Below are positions 5,777-6,669 of a DNA stretch of 6,669 nucleotides, in pieces. The notes under the pieces were generated by a model. That model was given only the letters and a program-made list of their open reading frames with translations, was not told the DNA's origin and searched no databases. Numbering within the stretch: position 1 is the first letter of the stretch; each line of letters begins with the position of its first letter. Where the stretch lies: NCBI GenBank assembly GCA_022866885.1, contig JALHWS010000108.1, positions 1-6,669 of the forward strand. The letters run 5' to 3'. Both the position numbers and the translations under genes were made by a program. Source of the stretch: Candidatus Microgenomates bacterium (GTDB lineage: Bacteria; Patescibacteriota; Microgenomatia; 2-02-FULL-39-11).

Positions 5777-6669
5777 ATGCTGTCTTATCTCGACTGGCAC
5801 TATCATATTGTGTGGCGGAAGGTGCTGATGCTTTGGCGCAACCTGACGCTTTTTCCCCTCTATTATTTCTCCGTTCCCCTGCACCTCAGAACTCTCCTCT
5901 CCCCTTGGAAAAGGCAAAGGGTGAAAATGAAGCCGGGCTTTGACATCAATGATTTTATTTATGTCGTCATTTTTAACCTCTCCAGCCGGATAATCGGAAT
6001 GGTTCTCCGGTCAATCACCATTATCTACGGTTTAGCTCTATCGGCTGTCGCTTTTCTGATAGGCCTTGTTCCAGCAATTATCTGGGGAGTGATACCGGTC
6101 CTGACTCTGCCTCTTTATCTTGCAAGAAAGCCGAAGGGTGAAGAAGAAGTCAAAAATCTCCTTAACCGGTCAAAAAATGATCCGGAAGTGCTGTTGCAGC
6201 TGCTTATGAAACATCCGGAGGGAGAGTTTGTGATGAGAAGGTTGGGTTTGGACAAAACTCGGTCATCCCGATGCGGCGATCCCGACGGGATTGTCCCGCC
6301 TCAGCGGGATCCCGCCCTGACGGCGGTGACTTCGTTCCCCGATGTACATCGGACTCGCAATGACATTATAAAAATTAATGACAATAAAAAGATCTCCGAA
6401 TTATGGAGATATCTGGCCGAAAGCTATCCGCCTTTTGCCAAAATCCTTTCCGAAAATAATTTAAAAGCCGATGATGTTTACGAGACGGCTCTCTGGTTTG
6501 AAAAACTGCAGGTATATAAAAATCCGGCTTTAATCTTTGACCTGGAAAAAATCAAGAGCCTGCCGGGGATCGGAGCTGATTGGGCTTACGGTTATACGGT
6601 CGAGTTTGACAAATATGCCAAGGACATAACCCACAGAATCCCGGCCTTTCCTCTCCTTGTCGGACGGGA
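5777..6669 (+). CDS. Membrane-anchored ClpC-like AAA+ ATPase, N-terminal part (cut by the right edge)
   Basis: The frame is open from the ATG at 5777 to the window end (297 codons). It starts MLSYLDWHYHIVWRKVL, with an amphipathic or membrane-proximal region (about 20-42, ending LSPWKRQ). Strongly hydrophobic helices follow at about 72-95 and 96-115. A linker with DPEVLLQLLMKHPEGEFVMRRLG comes next, then a helical Clp-N-like region (about 206-250, SYPPFAKILSENNLKADDV). After that comes GIGADWAYGYTVEFDKYAKDIT (264-285), a segment I recall from CPR proteins annotated as Clp ATP-binding subunits. The last codons, LLVGR plus GA, fit the VGRE box that opens an AAA+ module; Walker motifs would lie beyond the edge. 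Residues about 162-196 are coded by a palindromic repeat inserted in frame. A role in unfolding proteins at the inner face of the membrane is inferred. No Shine-Dalgarno sequence precedes the start. Confidence 0.75.
   Translation, partial: MLSYLDWHYHIVWRKVLMLWRNLTLFPLYYFSVPLHLRTLLSPWKRQRVKMKPGFDINDFIYVVIFNLSSRIIGMVLRSITIIYGLALSAVAFLIGLVPAIIWGVIPVLTLPLYLARKPKGEEEVKNLLNRSKNDPEVLLQLLMKHPEGEFVMRRLGLDKTRSSRCGDPDGIVPPQRDPALTAVTSFPDVHRTRNDIIKINDNKKISELWRYLAESYPPFAKILSENNLKADDVYETALWFEKLQVYKNPALIFDLEKIKSLPGIGADWAYGYTVEFDKYAKDITHRIPAFPLLVGR
6261..6365. repeat. Palindromic repeat element, copy 3, inside the ClpC-like coding sequence
   Basis: About 105 bases within the ClpC-like gene belong to the same family as the intergenic copies. 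Bases 6284-6336 match copy 1 at 2719-2770 with one substitution and one inserted C. The right terminus CTCGCAATGACA (6354-6365) is identical to that of copy 1. The hairpin module CCGATGTACATCGG (6339-6352) is a perfect palindrome. The left end is reduced to GGTCATCCCGATG. The reading frame continues through the element without a stop, so it codes for about 35 extra residues. Confidence 0.85.

Noticed and set aside
5630..5917. Minus-strand ORF of 95 aa
   Set aside because: It reads palindromic copy 2 and the antisense of the ClpC-like gene, which has a better supported product on the plus strand.
2671..6365. Repeats as a CRISPR array
   Set aside because: Copies lie kilobases apart, vary in structure and one is inside a gene; there are no regular spacers.
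6261..6365. Frameshift or pseudogene in the ClpC-like gene caused by the repeat
   Set aside because: Frame and family-like residues continue on both sides with no stop codon, so the gene looks intact within the window.

Overview
The window looks like a piece of a Candidate Phyla Radiation (Patescibacteria) genome, possibly Microgenomates. This is inferred from gene content. A membrane-anchored, ClpC-like AAA+ protein of a type I associate with these bacteria begins at the right end. A lone membrane-anchored cohesin-domain protein sits beside a huge secreted modular protein. Genes are tightly packed, and most starts lack a Shine-Dalgarno sequence. No rRNA or other taxonomic marker is present, so the placement is provisional.

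Left part (1-1869, minus strand): a block reading right to left. It starts with dcd (dCTP deaminase family). After a 42-base gap holding a strong hairpin come an ABC ATPase and, one base after its stop, an ABC-2 permease that runs off the left edge. The ATPase and permease form a DrrAB/NatAB-type exporter.

Divergent region (1870-2053): AT-rich, with an imperfect palindrome of about 100 bases, then two candidate sigma-70 promoters facing right.

Right part (2054-6669, plus strand): a 204-aa membrane-anchored cohesin-domain protein, a 939-aa secreted or surface protein with two cysteine-rich modules joined by Pro/Thr linkers, and the first 297 codons of the ClpC-like ATPase. The gaps between these three genes are filled almost entirely by GC-rich palindromic elements ending in TGTCATTGCGAG / CTCGCAATGACA. 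A third copy of the family lies inside the ClpC-like gene. It keeps the frame and adds about 35 codons, much like the protein-inserted palindromic elements described in Rickettsia. This is the most interesting signal in the window.

Nothing ties the left and right blocks into one pathway: one covers nucleotide metabolism and export, the other the cell surface and envelope proteostasis. I see no tRNA, rRNA, CRISPR array or transposase gene.
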